54,424 nucleotides of DNA, from assembly GCA_045639905.1 (NCBI GenBank), contig JAZUDZ010000020.1:1-54424 (forward strand), read 5' to 3'. Origin of the DNA: RGIG426 sp045639905. Its GTDB lineage: Bacteria; Bacillota; Clostridia; Oscillospirales; Acutalibacteraceae. Position numbers and translations under genes: made by a program. The notes beneath the pieces were generated by a model, which worked only from the letters and a program-made list of their open reading frames with translations, searched no databases and was not told the DNA's origin. Position 1 is the first letter of the stretch, and every line of letters begins with the position of its first letter. Of this stretch, positions 27,636-35,774 are shown in pieces.

Positions 27636-28970
27636 TTATAAATCAATAAACCGATACAAAATTTCGTTCTCGTCAATCTTATGTTCGGCCAGTGTGTTCA
27701 AATAAACATGATAAGAGCCGTTTTTTCTGTCTACAACGGCCGAATCAATTGCGCCGGATGTTTCTTCCTCTGCAATTTCTTCGGGACAGATTTTCACCAT
27801 TACTTCCGTGTTTCCTCGTTTATCCTTATCACAAAGGACAAATGTCTTAGTTGCCGGCGTATAATAGGCCGTAACGGAAGAAAGCCAATCCTCATCCACA
27901 CGGAACATATATTGCCCTTCCGGAACCGCAACAGCATAAAATTTGGACTGAACGGTATTGGATGCATAATCCCAGGAACACCATTCCGTAAGCCAAACCT
28001 GATCGTCCGGCGTATCCATCAAATCATTACGCGGTATTTTTTCGGAACGAGCCCATTCCATGTTACCATCCGCATCCACATCGGCCGATGCGAGACCGGA
28101 AGACCGGGCCGTTAGGGTTGTCATATTGGTTGTGTCATCGTAGAAAGGATTAATTAGTTTTTCTCCGTTCCAATAAATCAGCTCGGAAATGACACCGGAA
28201 TCCTCCTTAGATCCATCAAACCAAATACCTTTTTTATTTCCGTCAACGGAAATCCCTTTAAAGTTGGAAATACTTTTGATATAACCGTCAATATGAACCG
28301 TTCCCACTTCTTCCGCCTGATTATCGATTACAGAAATCAAACGGACACTGCTAACGTTGTCCGATCCACCAATTCGGAACAGAAGCAAATCCTCTGCCTC
28401 TTCGGAACGCATTTTTTCAAATCGCAAATCCGTATACAAGTACGAACCGATTTCGGTCATGGTAAGCTGAGACATTTTGAACAAACACAAATGACTTTCG
28501 TGGGTAGCACTCATTGTCCAGCCCACAAGCAGTTCTTGCGTACCATCTCCATCCATGTCGCGGAATACCACTTCCCGAACGGCAGAATATTCACTGCCCC
28601 AATCGGATATTGACACCCAATCAGAATCGATTTTACGCAAATAATTCAAATGAATCTTGTTTTGTTCATTTGCCAAAGCATAAAACACAATCGCTTCATT
28701 TCTTTTTGTATCGCCATTGATATCCCCAAAAATAAAAGAAGTACTGAATTCACCTTCTGTGGGATATTTCAGCTTATACTGATTTGCTTTTTCAGCCCCG
28801 TATGTATCACCGATATAGTTTCTGAGTGCCGATTGAATTGCACGTTCATCACCGGTTCCCATTGGCGGCACAATTAGGGAACTGTCCGAATTAATGGTCA
28901 ATGTACAACCGCTGAAAAGAAAACAAATCAGCAGACAAATTGTAAGCAAAATTATCCGTATCGACTTCAA
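27636..28970 (-). CDS. Lipoprotein with DxDxDG-type repeats, upstream of a two-component system
   Basis: A 444-residue predicted lipoprotein of unknown function: signal peptide 1-21 with lipobox FSGC and lipidated Cys22. The body contains several calcium-loop-like segments (DINGDTKRNE, DMDGDGTQEL, DVDADGNMEW), reminiscent of FG-GAP/VCBS repeats that form beta-propellers. The TTG at 28970 is chosen because it is 7 bases after GGAGG and puts the signal peptide at the N-terminus; upstream in-frame codons have no ribosome-binding site. It ends 15 bases before the response regulator gene, so a role as an accessory sensor or target of that system is a reasonable inference. Confidence 0.78.
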   Translation of the reverse strand: MKSIRIILLTICLLICFLFSGCTLTINSDSSLIVPPMGTGDERAIQSALRNYIGDTYGAEKANQYKLKYPTEGEFSTSFIFGDINGDTKRNEAIVFYALANEQNKIHLNYLRKIDSDWVSISDWGSEYSAVREVVFRDMDGDGTQELLVGWTMSATHESHLCLFKMSQLTMTEIGSYLYTDLRFEKMRSEEAEDLLLFRIGGSDNVSSVRLISVIDNQAEEVGTVHIDGYIKSISNFKGISVDGNKKGIWFDGSKEDSGVISELIYWNGEKLINPFYDDTTNMTTLTARSSGLASADVDADGNMEWARSEKIPRNDLMDTPDDQVWLTEWCSWDYASNTVQSKFYAVAVPEGQYMFRVDEDWLSSVTAYYTPATKTFVLCDKDKRGNTEVMVKICPEEIAEEETSGAIDSAVVDRKNGSYHVYLNTLAEHKIDENEILYRFIDL

Positions 28971-29149
28971 AACAGCCCCTCCTTTTTCACATACATATAC
29001 AGCATATATTATATATTTATAAGTTAAGAAAGTCAACGATTCCGACCTTGAAACCACACACTCTCTCGCATAAATTTACGAAAAATTCACATTTATATTC
29101 CAAAAAGTATTTACCGATTGAAAACGACGGCCATTTTTGCGCTTTTCCC

Positions 29150-29178
29150 TTGTTTTTAAGCCCTAAAAATGCTATTAT
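29150..29178 (+). promoter_or_regulatory. Promoter of metG
   Basis: TTGTTT (29150-29155), 17-base spacer, TATTAT (29173-29178), then a TTAGGAGG ribosome-binding site. No T-box sequence is seen in the short leader. Confidence 0.55.
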
Positions 29179-29214
29179 TTTAGAAATGTTACATTTCGTT
29201 AGGAGGCTTTTTAC

Positions 29215-31146
29215 ATGAGTAAACCGACATTTTACATTACAACTGCCATTGCCTATGCATCGCGCAAACCGCATATCGGAAATGCGTATGATCCCGTTTT
29301 GGCAGATACCATTGCGAGGTATAAACGAATGTGCGGTTACGATGTTCATTTTTTGACCGGTTCCGACGAACACGGCCAGAAAATTCAGACAGCCGCCGAG
29401 GAAAGCGGGATTTCTCCGAAAGAATACGTTGACGGTGTTGCCGAACAGATTAAATCTGTTTGGGATTGCCTCAACCTTACCTATGACCGCTTCATCCGTA
29501 CCACAGACGAAGATCACGAAAAATCCGTTCAGCGGATTTTTGATAAACTCTATGAACAAGGCGACATTTACAAAAGTGAATACGAAGGAAAATACTGTGT
29601 CCCCTGTGAATCCTTCTTCACTCCGTCCCAACTTGTGGACGGCAAATGCCCGGACTGCGGACGCGATGTTCAGGACGCCAAAGAAGAAGCGTATTTTCTG
29701 CGTTTAAGCAAATACCAAGACAAACTTTTGGAGTATTATAATCAAACTCCTGACTTCTTCCAGCCGGATTCCCGTCGTCACGAAATGATTAACAACTTCT
29801 TAAAGCCGGGTCTTCAGGATTTGTGTGTAACGCGTTCCACCTTTACATGGGGTGTTCCGGTCAGCTTTGATCCGAAACACGTTATCTATGTATGGATTGA
29901 TGCGCTTTCCAACTATATCACCGGAATCGGCTACAACCCGGATGGTTCCGGAGAATTGTTTAACAAATACTGGCCGGCTGATGTTCATGTCATCGGCAAA
30001 GATATTGTTCGATTCCATACCATTTACTGGCCCATTGTTTTGATGGCGCTTGGTCTGCCTCTTCCGAAACAAGTACTGGGACATCCGTGGCTTTTGTTCG
30101 GTGAAGAGAAAATGAGCAAGTCCAAAGGAAATATTATTTATGCCGACGATATGGTAAAGCGCTTTGGCGCGGACGCCGTTCGCTATTTTATGCTTTCTGA
30201 AATTCCTTTTGCTCAAGATGGCAATATCACATACGAAGCTTTTATCGAGCTCTACAACACGGATTTGGCTAATACACTCGGCAATCTCGTCAACCGCAGC
30301 ATCGCAATGGCGAATAAATACTTTGGCGGCAAGGTTTCCAAAGGTGCCTTCAACGAAAGTGATGCCGATTTGGAAAAAACCGTTTCCGCTTGCGTTGAGA
30401 AATATACCAAAGCCATGGATTCTTATCACATGGCCGACGCCGCTTCTGCCATCATGGATCTTTCCAGACGGTGCAACAAATATATCGACGAGAACGCTCC
30501 GTGGGTACTGGCGAAAAACGAGGAAGATAAACCTCGTTTGGAGGCTGTATTATATCATTTGCTTGACTGCATCCGTGTTTTGGGTATTCTCTTGCAACCA
30601 ATGACTCCGGACACTTCCTCCTCCATTTTCAAGCAATTAAATGTGGCCGACAATGTTACCGCTTGGGAGCAGGCATCCTTTGGTCTTGTTGACACCTTCT
30701 GTGTAAACCAGCCGGAGCCCTTATTTGCCCGTTTGGATGCTGAAAAGGTTTTGGCAGAAGTTATGGAAGAACGTGAAAAAGCTTTGGCTGCCGCAAATGT
30801 CCCGGGTATCACTTTCCTGGACGAAATCACTATCGATGATTTTGCCAAAGTGGATTTGCGTGTTGCAAAAATCACCGCTTGTGAACCCGTAAAGAAAGCC
30901 AAAAAACTCCTGAAACTTACATTAAATGACGGAAGCGGAAAAGACAGAACCGTGTGTTCCGGCATCGCACAGTGGTATACACCGGAAGACTTGATTGGCA
31001 AATCCATTGTTGTTGTTGCTAACTTAAAGCCCGCCGTTCTTTGTGGTGTTGAAAGCCAAGGAATGATTTTGGCTGCTGATGCCGGCGATGATGTGAAAGT
31101 CTTATTTGTTGACGACAGCATTCCGTCTGGTTCCCAGGTGCGTTGA
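29215..31146 (+). CDS. metG: Methionyl-tRNA synthetase
   Basis: Charges tRNA-Met. The 643-residue class-I synthetase has the HIGN signature (20-23), a zinc knuckle formed by C128-x2-C131 and C145-x2-C148, the KMSKS loop (299-303), an anticodon-binding helical domain, and a C-terminal EMAP/Trbp-type tRNA-binding domain (about 535-643) with the VDLRVAKI motif. AGGAGG precedes the ATG. tatD follows one base after the stop. Confidence 0.97.
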   Translation: MSKPTFYITTAIAYASRKPHIGNAYDPVLADTIARYKRMCGYDVHFLTGSDEHGQKIQTAAEESGISPKEYVDGVAEQIKSVWDCLNLTYDRFIRTTDEDHEKSVQRIFDKLYEQGDIYKSEYEGKYCVPCESFFTPSQLVDGKCPDCGRDVQDAKEEAYFLRLSKYQDKLLEYYNQTPDFFQPDSRRHEMINNFLKPGLQDLCVTRSTFTWGVPVSFDPKHVIYVWIDALSNYITGIGYNPDGSGELFNKYWPADVHVIGKDIVRFHTIYWPIVLMALGLPLPKQVLGHPWLLFGEEKMSKSKGNIIYADDMVKRFGADAVRYFMLSEIPFAQDGNITYEAFIELYNTDLANTLGNLVNRSIAMANKYFGGKVSKGAFNESDADLEKTVSACVEKYTKAMDSYHMADAASAIMDLSRRCNKYIDENAPWVLAKNEEDKPRLEAVLYHLLDCIRVLGILLQPMTPDTSSSIFKQLNVADNVTAWEQASFGLVDTFCVNQPEPLFARLDAEKVLAEVMEEREKALAAANVPGITFLDEITIDDFAKVDLRVAKITACEPVKKAKKLLKLTLNDGSGKDRTVCSGIAQWYTPEDLIGKSIVVVANLKPAVLCGVESQGMILAADAGDDVKVLFVDDSIPSGSQVR

Positions 31147-31147
31147 C

Positions 31148-31933
31148 ATGGCAATTCTTGATACACACGCACACTATCAGGATGAAGCATTTAACGAGGA
31201 CAGAGACGAACTTCTGTCCTCGTTTCCATCTAAGGGAATCTGTGCGGTTTTAAATGCGGCAACCAACATGTCCTCGGCTAGAGAAACCATTGCCCTCTCC
31301 GAAAAATATCCGTTTTGTTATGCTGCCGTTGGATTACACCCTTCCGATATTCTTCCGGATATCAACCAGTATTCAGAAGACGAAATACTGTCTACATTTA
31401 AACATCAATATCTGAACAATTCAAAAGTTGTAGCCATCGGAGAAATCGGGCTTGAATATCATTATGATGATGTTCCAAAGGAATTGCAAAGATATTGGTT
31501 TGAAAAACAATTAGAATTGGCTGTTACACTGGATGCACCGGTTATTGTTCATGATCGTGAAGCTCACGAAGATACACTTCGTTTACTTCAAAAATACAAA
31601 CCGAAAGGTGTCGTTCATTGCTTTTCAGGAAGCGTTGAAATGCTAAAAGAAGTATTAAAAATCGGCATGTCGATCGGCCTTGGCGGTGCTGTCACATTTA
31701 AAAATGCACGCAAGCCTGTCGAAGCCGCCGCATTCGTTCCGGCTGACCGATTGGTTTTGGAAACCGACGCCCCTTATATGTCCCCCGTTCCCTTTCGAGG
31801 AACACGGTGCCACTCCGGCATGATTCAAAACACGGCGGAAGTGATTGCTGCTGTTCGGGGTGTTTCTGTTGAAGCTCTTTTGGAACGAACTAATGAAAAC
31901 GCATATAAACTGTTTCCCAAATTGCATAATTAA
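31148..31933 (+). CDS. tatD: TatD family hydrolase (metal-dependent DNase)
   Basis: A 261-residue TIM-barrel metal-dependent hydrolase. The metal ligands are visible in DTHAHYQD, GEIGLEYHYDD, VIVHDREAHED and HCFSGS, with the final Asp in ETDAPYMSP. TatD-type enzymes are 3'-5' exonucleases; the family is also called YcfH or YabD. The adjacency of metG and tatD is conserved in many Firmicutes. I use the ATG one base after the metG stop, since the residues before it belong to the metG end in another frame. Confidence 0.93.
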   Translation: MAILDTHAHYQDEAFNEDRDELLSSFPSKGICAVLNAATNMSSARETIALSEKYPFCYAAVGLHPSDILPDINQYSEDEILSTFKHQYLNNSKVVAIGEIGLEYHYDDVPKELQRYWFEKQLELAVTLDAPVIVHDREAHEDTLRLLQKYKPKGVVHCFSGSVEMLKEVLKIGMSIGLGGAVTFKNARKPVEAAAFVPADRLVLETDAPYMSPVPFRGTRCHSGMIQNTAEVIAAVRGVSVEALLERTNENAYKLFPKLHN

Positions 31934-31935
31934 GT

Positions 31936-31972
31936 AAAAATGTCCAGCACCATAAGATGCTGGACATTTTTC
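31936..31972 (+). terminator. Terminator of metG-tatD
   Basis: AAAAATGTCCAGCA pairs with TGCTGGACATTTTT. The stem is 14 bp and near symmetric, so it can work in both directions. Confidence 0.9.
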
Positions 31973-32003
31973 CATCTTCGCACATTATTTCTAACACAAG
32001 AGC

Positions 32004-32034
32004 AAAAAAAACACTATTTCGGTTAAATAATGTG
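32004..32034 (-). terminator. Terminator of the zinc-ribbon/dockerin operon
   Basis: On the minus strand a bulged hairpin (CAC...TATTT/AAATA...GTG) is followed by eight T, just after the stop of the last gene. Confidence 0.65.
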
Positions 32035-32037
32035 ACT

Positions 32038-32490
32038 TTAAACAGACGTAAGCCGTTCCGAATCCAAAAAGGACTCTGTGTTTTCTTCTGATACATTGGA
32101 TAAATCGGATTGTGCAATAGAAACCGAACAACCACATACCTCACAAAAACGACTGTCAGAAGCAATCCATGAATTGCATTTTGAGCAACGAACATCACCA
32201 GAGTGGTCCGTTAAGTCCATTTCAGCCTTTCGTCTTTCCTCATTTGCCAATTTTTCCGCTTCCCGATTCTCTTTCAATTCAATAATATGTTTCTCCAAAT
32301 CAAGTAAAGACTTCATTTCCTTGACAAACTCTTCAGAATAATCTTCTTTATGATTTTCAAAATATTTCTTTCCAAGATCTCGATACAGTTTTTCCATTCT
32401 CAAATCGTCTGCATATTCTTTTGACTTGCTGCCAACTGTACTTATTGCCGATTTACCATTTTGAGCCAATTTATCTAAAAAAGAACTCAT
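32038..32490 (-). CDS. Small zinc-ribbon protein with coiled-coil region
   Basis: I do not recognise a named family. The 150-residue protein has an N-terminal SSFLDKLAQNGKSAIS helix, a long charged helical region (about 25-95, likely coiled coil) and a C-terminal zinc ribbon with CSKC and CEVC pairs, then an acidic Ser-rich tail. No signal peptide or TM segment. The ATG at 32490 is 8 bases after GGAGG. It follows another zinc-ribbon gene with a 17-base gap and is probably in an operon with it and with the dockerin gene. Confidence 0.75.
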   Translation of the reverse strand: MSSFLDKLAQNGKSAISTVGSKSKEYADDLRMEKLYRDLGKKYFENHKEDYSEEFVKEMKSLLDLEKHIIELKENREAEKLANEERRKAEMDLTDHSGDVRCSKCNSWIASDSRFCEVCGCSVSIAQSDLSNVSEENTESFLDSERLTSV

Positions 32491-32507
32491 ATTAATATCC
32501 TCCAAAA

Positions 32508-32855
32508 TTATAAAATAGATGAGCCTTGAATGCCCGCAATGATGACCATGATTGCACCGGCAATAAAACCAAGCACACCTAATAAAGCACCTTTCTCTCT
32601 GTTAAGTATAGCCTGCGCCACACCAATAGAAGAAATAACAGATACAATAAGTCCTGCCAAAGATTCTGCAGACACAAAAGCCGAGAAGAACGAAACCACA
32701 CTTATAAAAGGAGCTACCACGCAAAAAACATTCCACTTATTATGCATTTCCGCCCTTTGGTTTTGCTTAATAGTCTTTGCGGCTTGCTTTTCCCCGCAAA
32801 ACTTACAAAATGTTGAATTGTCTGGCAACTCTTTTCCACAATTTTTACAAAACAT
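32508..32855 (-). CDS. Zinc-ribbon domain membrane protein
   Basis: A 115-residue protein that begins directly with a zinc ribbon, CKNCGKELPDNSTFCKFCGE, followed by a Lys-rich linker and three hydrophobic segments (about 42-110) predicted to span the membrane. Proteins of this shape are common in Clostridia and uncharacterised. The ATG at 32855 is preferred, 7 bases after AGGAGG. It starts 53 bases after the stop of the dockerin gene. Confidence 0.78.
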   Translation of the reverse strand: MFCKNCGKELPDNSTFCKFCGEKQAAKTIKQNQRAEMHNKWNVFCVVAPFISVVSFFSAFVSAESLAGLIVSVISSIGVAQAILNREKGALLGVLGFIAGAIMVIIAGIQGSSIL

Positions 32856-32907
32856 AGAATTCCTCCTACTTGATTTTGACCCCAACCGAACAGCTAGGAT
32901 TTTATAC

Positions 32908-35214
32908 TTATTTCTCTCTCGGCTTGGGTGTCGGATTAGACTGATTCAGATAAACATACTCAATCCAAGGGCCTTTACTGCCATCTGCATTGAACCATTG
33001 GATACTCAGTTGATTTCCGTTTTTGTCAAAAGTAGAATCGTACGGATAGACCCAATCACCGAAAATGATATTGTTATCGGCATCATAGAAACGTGTGCTC
33101 GTTAGGCAGCCGTTTTCATCGTAAGTGTTCACAGTCTTATTAAGGATGTTTCCATCCGCATCAAAATGCGTTACAGTCAACGAATTTCCGTTTTCATCAT
33201 AGGTAGCATCCCAGGAATCTTCCCAGTTAATACTTTCGTCATTATTGTAGTGTCGTTCTTGTATACGGTTATTATCTTCATCATAGACTGCATCCCAGGA
33301 AAACGACCATTCTATGTTGTCTTCTTCGTACCAGCGATAACTCGTTGCATTACCTTTCTGATCATAGGAAAACTCTTCTGTTGCTAAAAGAACATCCCCT
33401 TCATAGTGAAAACTATGTATCAAATTGTTTCTTTCATCATAAGTATGTACATGTCGAGTATCTATGTAACTCTCACCGAGGTAGTTGATTTCTTCAATCA
33501 AGTTATTCTTTTCGTCATATATAAATTCTATCCACCCATCTAGGTCACCATCAGAATTATATGAAAAAATACCTGTTTGATTTCCGTTTGCATCGTAAGT
33601 ATATTCTCGATGGCTGTCAATGTTGCCATCAAAATAAATATACTCACTTGTCAGATTTTCATTTTCATCATACGAATATTCGGTCCAAGCACATGGACTT
33701 CCATCTGTGTTGCATAATGTTTTTGTCAAAACATTTCCATTTTCATCATAAGTATATTTATACCATTCGTAACATTCGACTACAGCACCGTCAACATTAT
33801 AATAACATTGACTCATCACGTTTTCGCTCGCATCGCGTACATACTCAATCCAATAGCTTACACCACCATCAGGTGCGTAGTATGTTTCTTTCAATAGATA
33901 TCCATTTTCATCATAAGTATACTCAGCTTCTACATAAGAACTGCCATCCTCATTATGTTCTATTTGTTTTGAAACCAGCGCATTTACAGGATAACAAACT
34001 TCATTTTCACCGCCACCAATAACAGGAATAAGCTTTGCTACAAATTTACGGACAGTCAACACATCCTTCATATCGACCGACCCATCGCTATTCGTATCGG
34101 CAGCAACGCAGTCGATATTAACAGCGAACCCTGCCACATATTTGCGAATAACCAATACATCTTTCATATCAATCTCATTATCGCCATTCGCATCACCAAG
34201 CTTTCCACTTTCGTTTGATTCTTCTTCAGTTGGTTCAGTTTGTGGAACCGTAGTTGTGGTTGGCACAATCTCAGTAGCTGTAGTTGTAGTAAATCCATCC
34301 TCACCAACCGCAGCCGTCTGTTCAGTCACCATCGTTGTATTTGTCGCGATGGTTGTTGTGCTTGCAGCACTAGTTGTCACCGAAGTTGTCATACTCGTGG
34401 TACTGTCTGAGATAATAGACGTAGTTGTTGGTGAAATTTTAGTCATAGTCGTAGTTGTAGTTGTTGTTGTGGGCGTGGTTGTGGTCGTGGTTGTAGTCGT
34501 GGTTGTAGTCGTGGTTGTTACAGGCGCACTCAATTTAAGATCAGACATCTCACAAAGAGCTCCATTGGGATAACCGATAAACACCTCACCCACGTCTGTC
34601 CACTCACCATCCCAAGACAGTTGAATATTATCAACATAAAAATAGATTCCGTCATCAAAGGTGTACTCATCTGCGAAAGCGATGCCGTCAAGGAACCCTC
34701 CACTAACATCATATAAATTTAAAGACCAACTAGTTGTTTTGAGTTCATTTGTCCCCGCAAAAAAACTTCCGGTCTCGGGGGAGGGATAGTATTCTTCCTC
34801 CCCATTAAAAAGAAAGAACGGGTACATATAGGAATCTATACTCATAGGAACACTGAGTGCATAATCCGCACTTATTATGAGTTCAGAACCAGCATTTTTC
34901 CAGCCACTTTGTGCCGACAAAATGTCATTAATTCCGTCAGGGCATATATACGGATGTAAACCACCAGGGCCCCAATGTGTGATTTCGTTTAATTCATAAC
35001 GCAAGCAGTGGTTGCCAGAATCTTCCGGCCATTCTACAACTTCACCGACATAGTCTCCATTCTTTCCTTTTAAAATTGAAGTGGAATTTTCATCTTCAAA
35101 AGTAAATTTATAGATTTGAACATTCCCCTCACCCGTCGAGGCCGACGAACCAATAATGCTGATTGCCACAATCAAAAATACCAAGACAATTAGAATAGAT
35201 AGATGCTTTTTCAT
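32908..35214 (-). CDS. Secreted protein with type I dockerin and YD-like repeats
   Basis: A 768-residue-class exported protein. In order: signal peptide (1-26), a beta-rich N-terminal domain (27-231) that could be a carbohydrate-binding jelly roll (inference), a Thr-rich linker (232-335), a complete type I dockerin (337-395) with two Ca2+-binding repeats GDANGDNEIDMKDVL and ADTNSDGSVDMKDVL, and about 340 residues with some twelve YD-type repeats of the YTYDENGN form, period about 26-30 residues. A dockerin should anchor it to a cohesin, as in cellulosomes or cell-surface complexes. No catalytic domain is recognised. An internal dockerin followed by YD-like repeats is unusual. The ATG at 35214 lies 7 bases after GGAGG; the leader contains an attenuator-like structure. 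Confidence 0.85.
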   Translation of the reverse strand: MKKHLSILIVLVFLIVAISIIGSSASTGEGNVQIYKFTFEDENSTSILKGKNGDYVGEVVEWPEDSGNHCLRYELNEITHWGPGGLHPYICPDGINDILSAQSGWKNAGSELIISADYALSVPMSIDSYMYPFFLFNGEEEYYPSPETGSFFAGTNELKTTSWSLNLYDVSGGFLDGIAFADEYTFDDGIYFYVDNIQLSWDGEWTDVGEVFIGYPNGALCEMSDLKLSAPVTTTTTTTTTTTTTTTPTTTTTTTTMTKISPTTTSIISDSTTSMTTSVTTSAASTTTIATNTTMVTEQTAAVGEDGFTTTTATEIVPTTTTVPQTEPTEEESNESGKLGDANGDNEIDMKDVLVIRKYVAGFAVNIDCVAADTNSDGSVDMKDVLTVRKFVAKLIPVIGGGENEVCYPVNALVSKQIEHNEDGSSYVEAEYTYDENGYLLKETYYAPDGGVSYWIEYVRDASENVMSQCYYNVDGAVVECYEWYKYTYDENGNVLTKTLCNTDGSPCAWTEYSYDENENLTSEYIYFDGNIDSHREYTYDANGNQTGIFSYNSDGDLDGWIEFIYDEKNNLIEEINYLGESYIDTRHVHTYDERNNLIHSFHYEGDVLLATEEFSYDQKGNATSYRWYEEDNIEWSFSWDAVYDEDNNRIQERHYNNDESINWEDSWDATYDENGNSLTVTHFDADGNILNKTVNTYDENGCLTSTRFYDADNNIIFGDWVYPYDSTFDKNGNQLSIQWFNADGSKGPWIEYVYLNQSNPTPKPREK
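34230..34525 (-). repeat. Low-complexity Thr-codon tract
   Basis: The Thr-rich linker of the dockerin protein is encoded by near-pure runs of ACN codons, densest at about 34430-34520. Such tracts expand and contract easily. The Val-rich open frame on the opposite strand is a shadow of this tract. Confidence 0.85.
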
Positions 35215-35399
35215 TGATATTCCTCCAAAAAGAAAAAAGGTGCGCAACCGAAGCTACGCACCGAAAAACGCAAGCCCCGATTTTGCACCACACAAAAATC
35301 AGAAGTCAGCGGCCAACGCACGCGAAACTGAAGCTCACATTTTTACCAATGGCAAAAAAACGTGCGCATCCGCCGAAAATATATGATTTTTGTGTGGTG
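35215..35399 (-). promoter_or_regulatory. Structured leader of the dockerin gene with competing stems (candidate attenuator or riboswitch)
   Basis: The predicted transcript starts at about 35398. Its first 16 bases (35399-35384, CACCACACAAAAATCA) are perfectly complementary to 35301-35286. This stem encloses an inner stem, CGTGCG/CGCACG (35361-35366 with 35317-35322). Part of the second strand, CUGAUUUU (35302-35295), can instead pair with AAAAUCGG (35284-35277), so the two helices exclude each other. Next comes an intrinsic terminator at 35233-35262 whose T-run ends next to the ribosome-binding site. The layout is that of a transcriptional switch. I cannot assign a known class. Confidence 0.5.
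35233..35262 (-). terminator. Leader terminator (attenuator) of the dockerin gene
   Basis: On the minus strand GGTGCG pairs with CGCACC around a 12-base loop, followed by six T, a C and five T. It lies 7 bases upstream of the GGAGG site, so read-through is required for expression. Confidence 0.7.
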
Positions 35400-35404
35400 T
35401 TTTT

Positions 35405-35433
35405 AGCATAGCATAATCCCGGTTTGATGTAAA
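35405..35433 (-). promoter_or_regulatory. Promoter of the dockerin gene leader
   Basis: TTTACA (35433-35428), 17-base spacer, TATGCT (35410-35405). The predicted start coincides with the first base of the 16-bp leader stem. Confidence 0.55.
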
Positions 35434-35514
35434 GTACTTTTACCTTTTCATTCACACATTCGATTTTAAGAATTGTATTCTATATACTGTATTTACACAG
35501 CCTCTTGCTGCCGC

Positions 35515-35530
35515 TGTTTCACGCCAAATA
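35515..35530. promoter_or_regulatory. parS-like site near the ParB gene (candidate)
   Basis: TGTTTCACGCCAAATA matches 13 of 16 positions of the chromosomal parS consensus, with the left half intact. It lies about 245 bases upstream of the ParB-like gene. One imperfect site could be chance, and this ParB is not the canonical chromosomal type. Confidence 0.25.
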
Positions 35531-35640
35531 AAAAGCCCCCGATTTTGCACCATCAACCACGGCTCCACACAAATAATCGTTTAATCATTGAAAAATCGGT
35601 CAGTAAGAGACAACGCACATCCTTATCGGATGTGCGTTCT
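35531..35640 (-). ncRNA. Second copy of the dockerin-leader RNA motif (candidate)
   Basis: Shares ordered sequence blocks with the dockerin leader: AAGCCCC(C)GATTTTGCACCA, CCACACAAA, AAAATC(A/G)G, GTCAG and CAACGCAC. On the minus strand it folds as an 11-bp hairpin (35638-35628 with 35622-35612), a linker, then CCGAUUUU/AAAAUCGG (35599-35592 with 35546-35539) followed by GGGC and a T-run, as if it were a complete small RNA with its own terminator. In the other copy the same helix is kept with a U-G wobble that works only as minus-strand RNA. Confidence 0.45.
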
Positions 35641-35774
35641 GTATTTGAAAAGTAATCTCATTTCTAATCATGTTTTTTCAAAACCAAATTTTAATAAAAA
35701 CTTTTTTCTAACATATATAGATTGTACTCAGCACAAATCCATCACTCACTATTAAAAGCAAAGGGGCCAATTAT

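Noticed and set aside
29050..29214. T-box riboswitch before metG
   Set aside because: The leader after the predicted promoter is too short and lacks the T-box sequence.
29017..29631. Minus-strand frame of 204 codons over the metG start
   Set aside because: It overlaps the well-supported metG N-terminus and promoter.
34142..34573. Val-rich open frame on the plus strand
   Set aside because: It is the antisense shadow of the Thr-codon tract in the dockerin gene and has no ribosome-binding site.
35271..35622. CRISPR-like or transposon repeats
   Set aside because: There are only two copies, imperfect, with conserved helices rather than regular repeat-spacer spacing or terminal inverted repeats.
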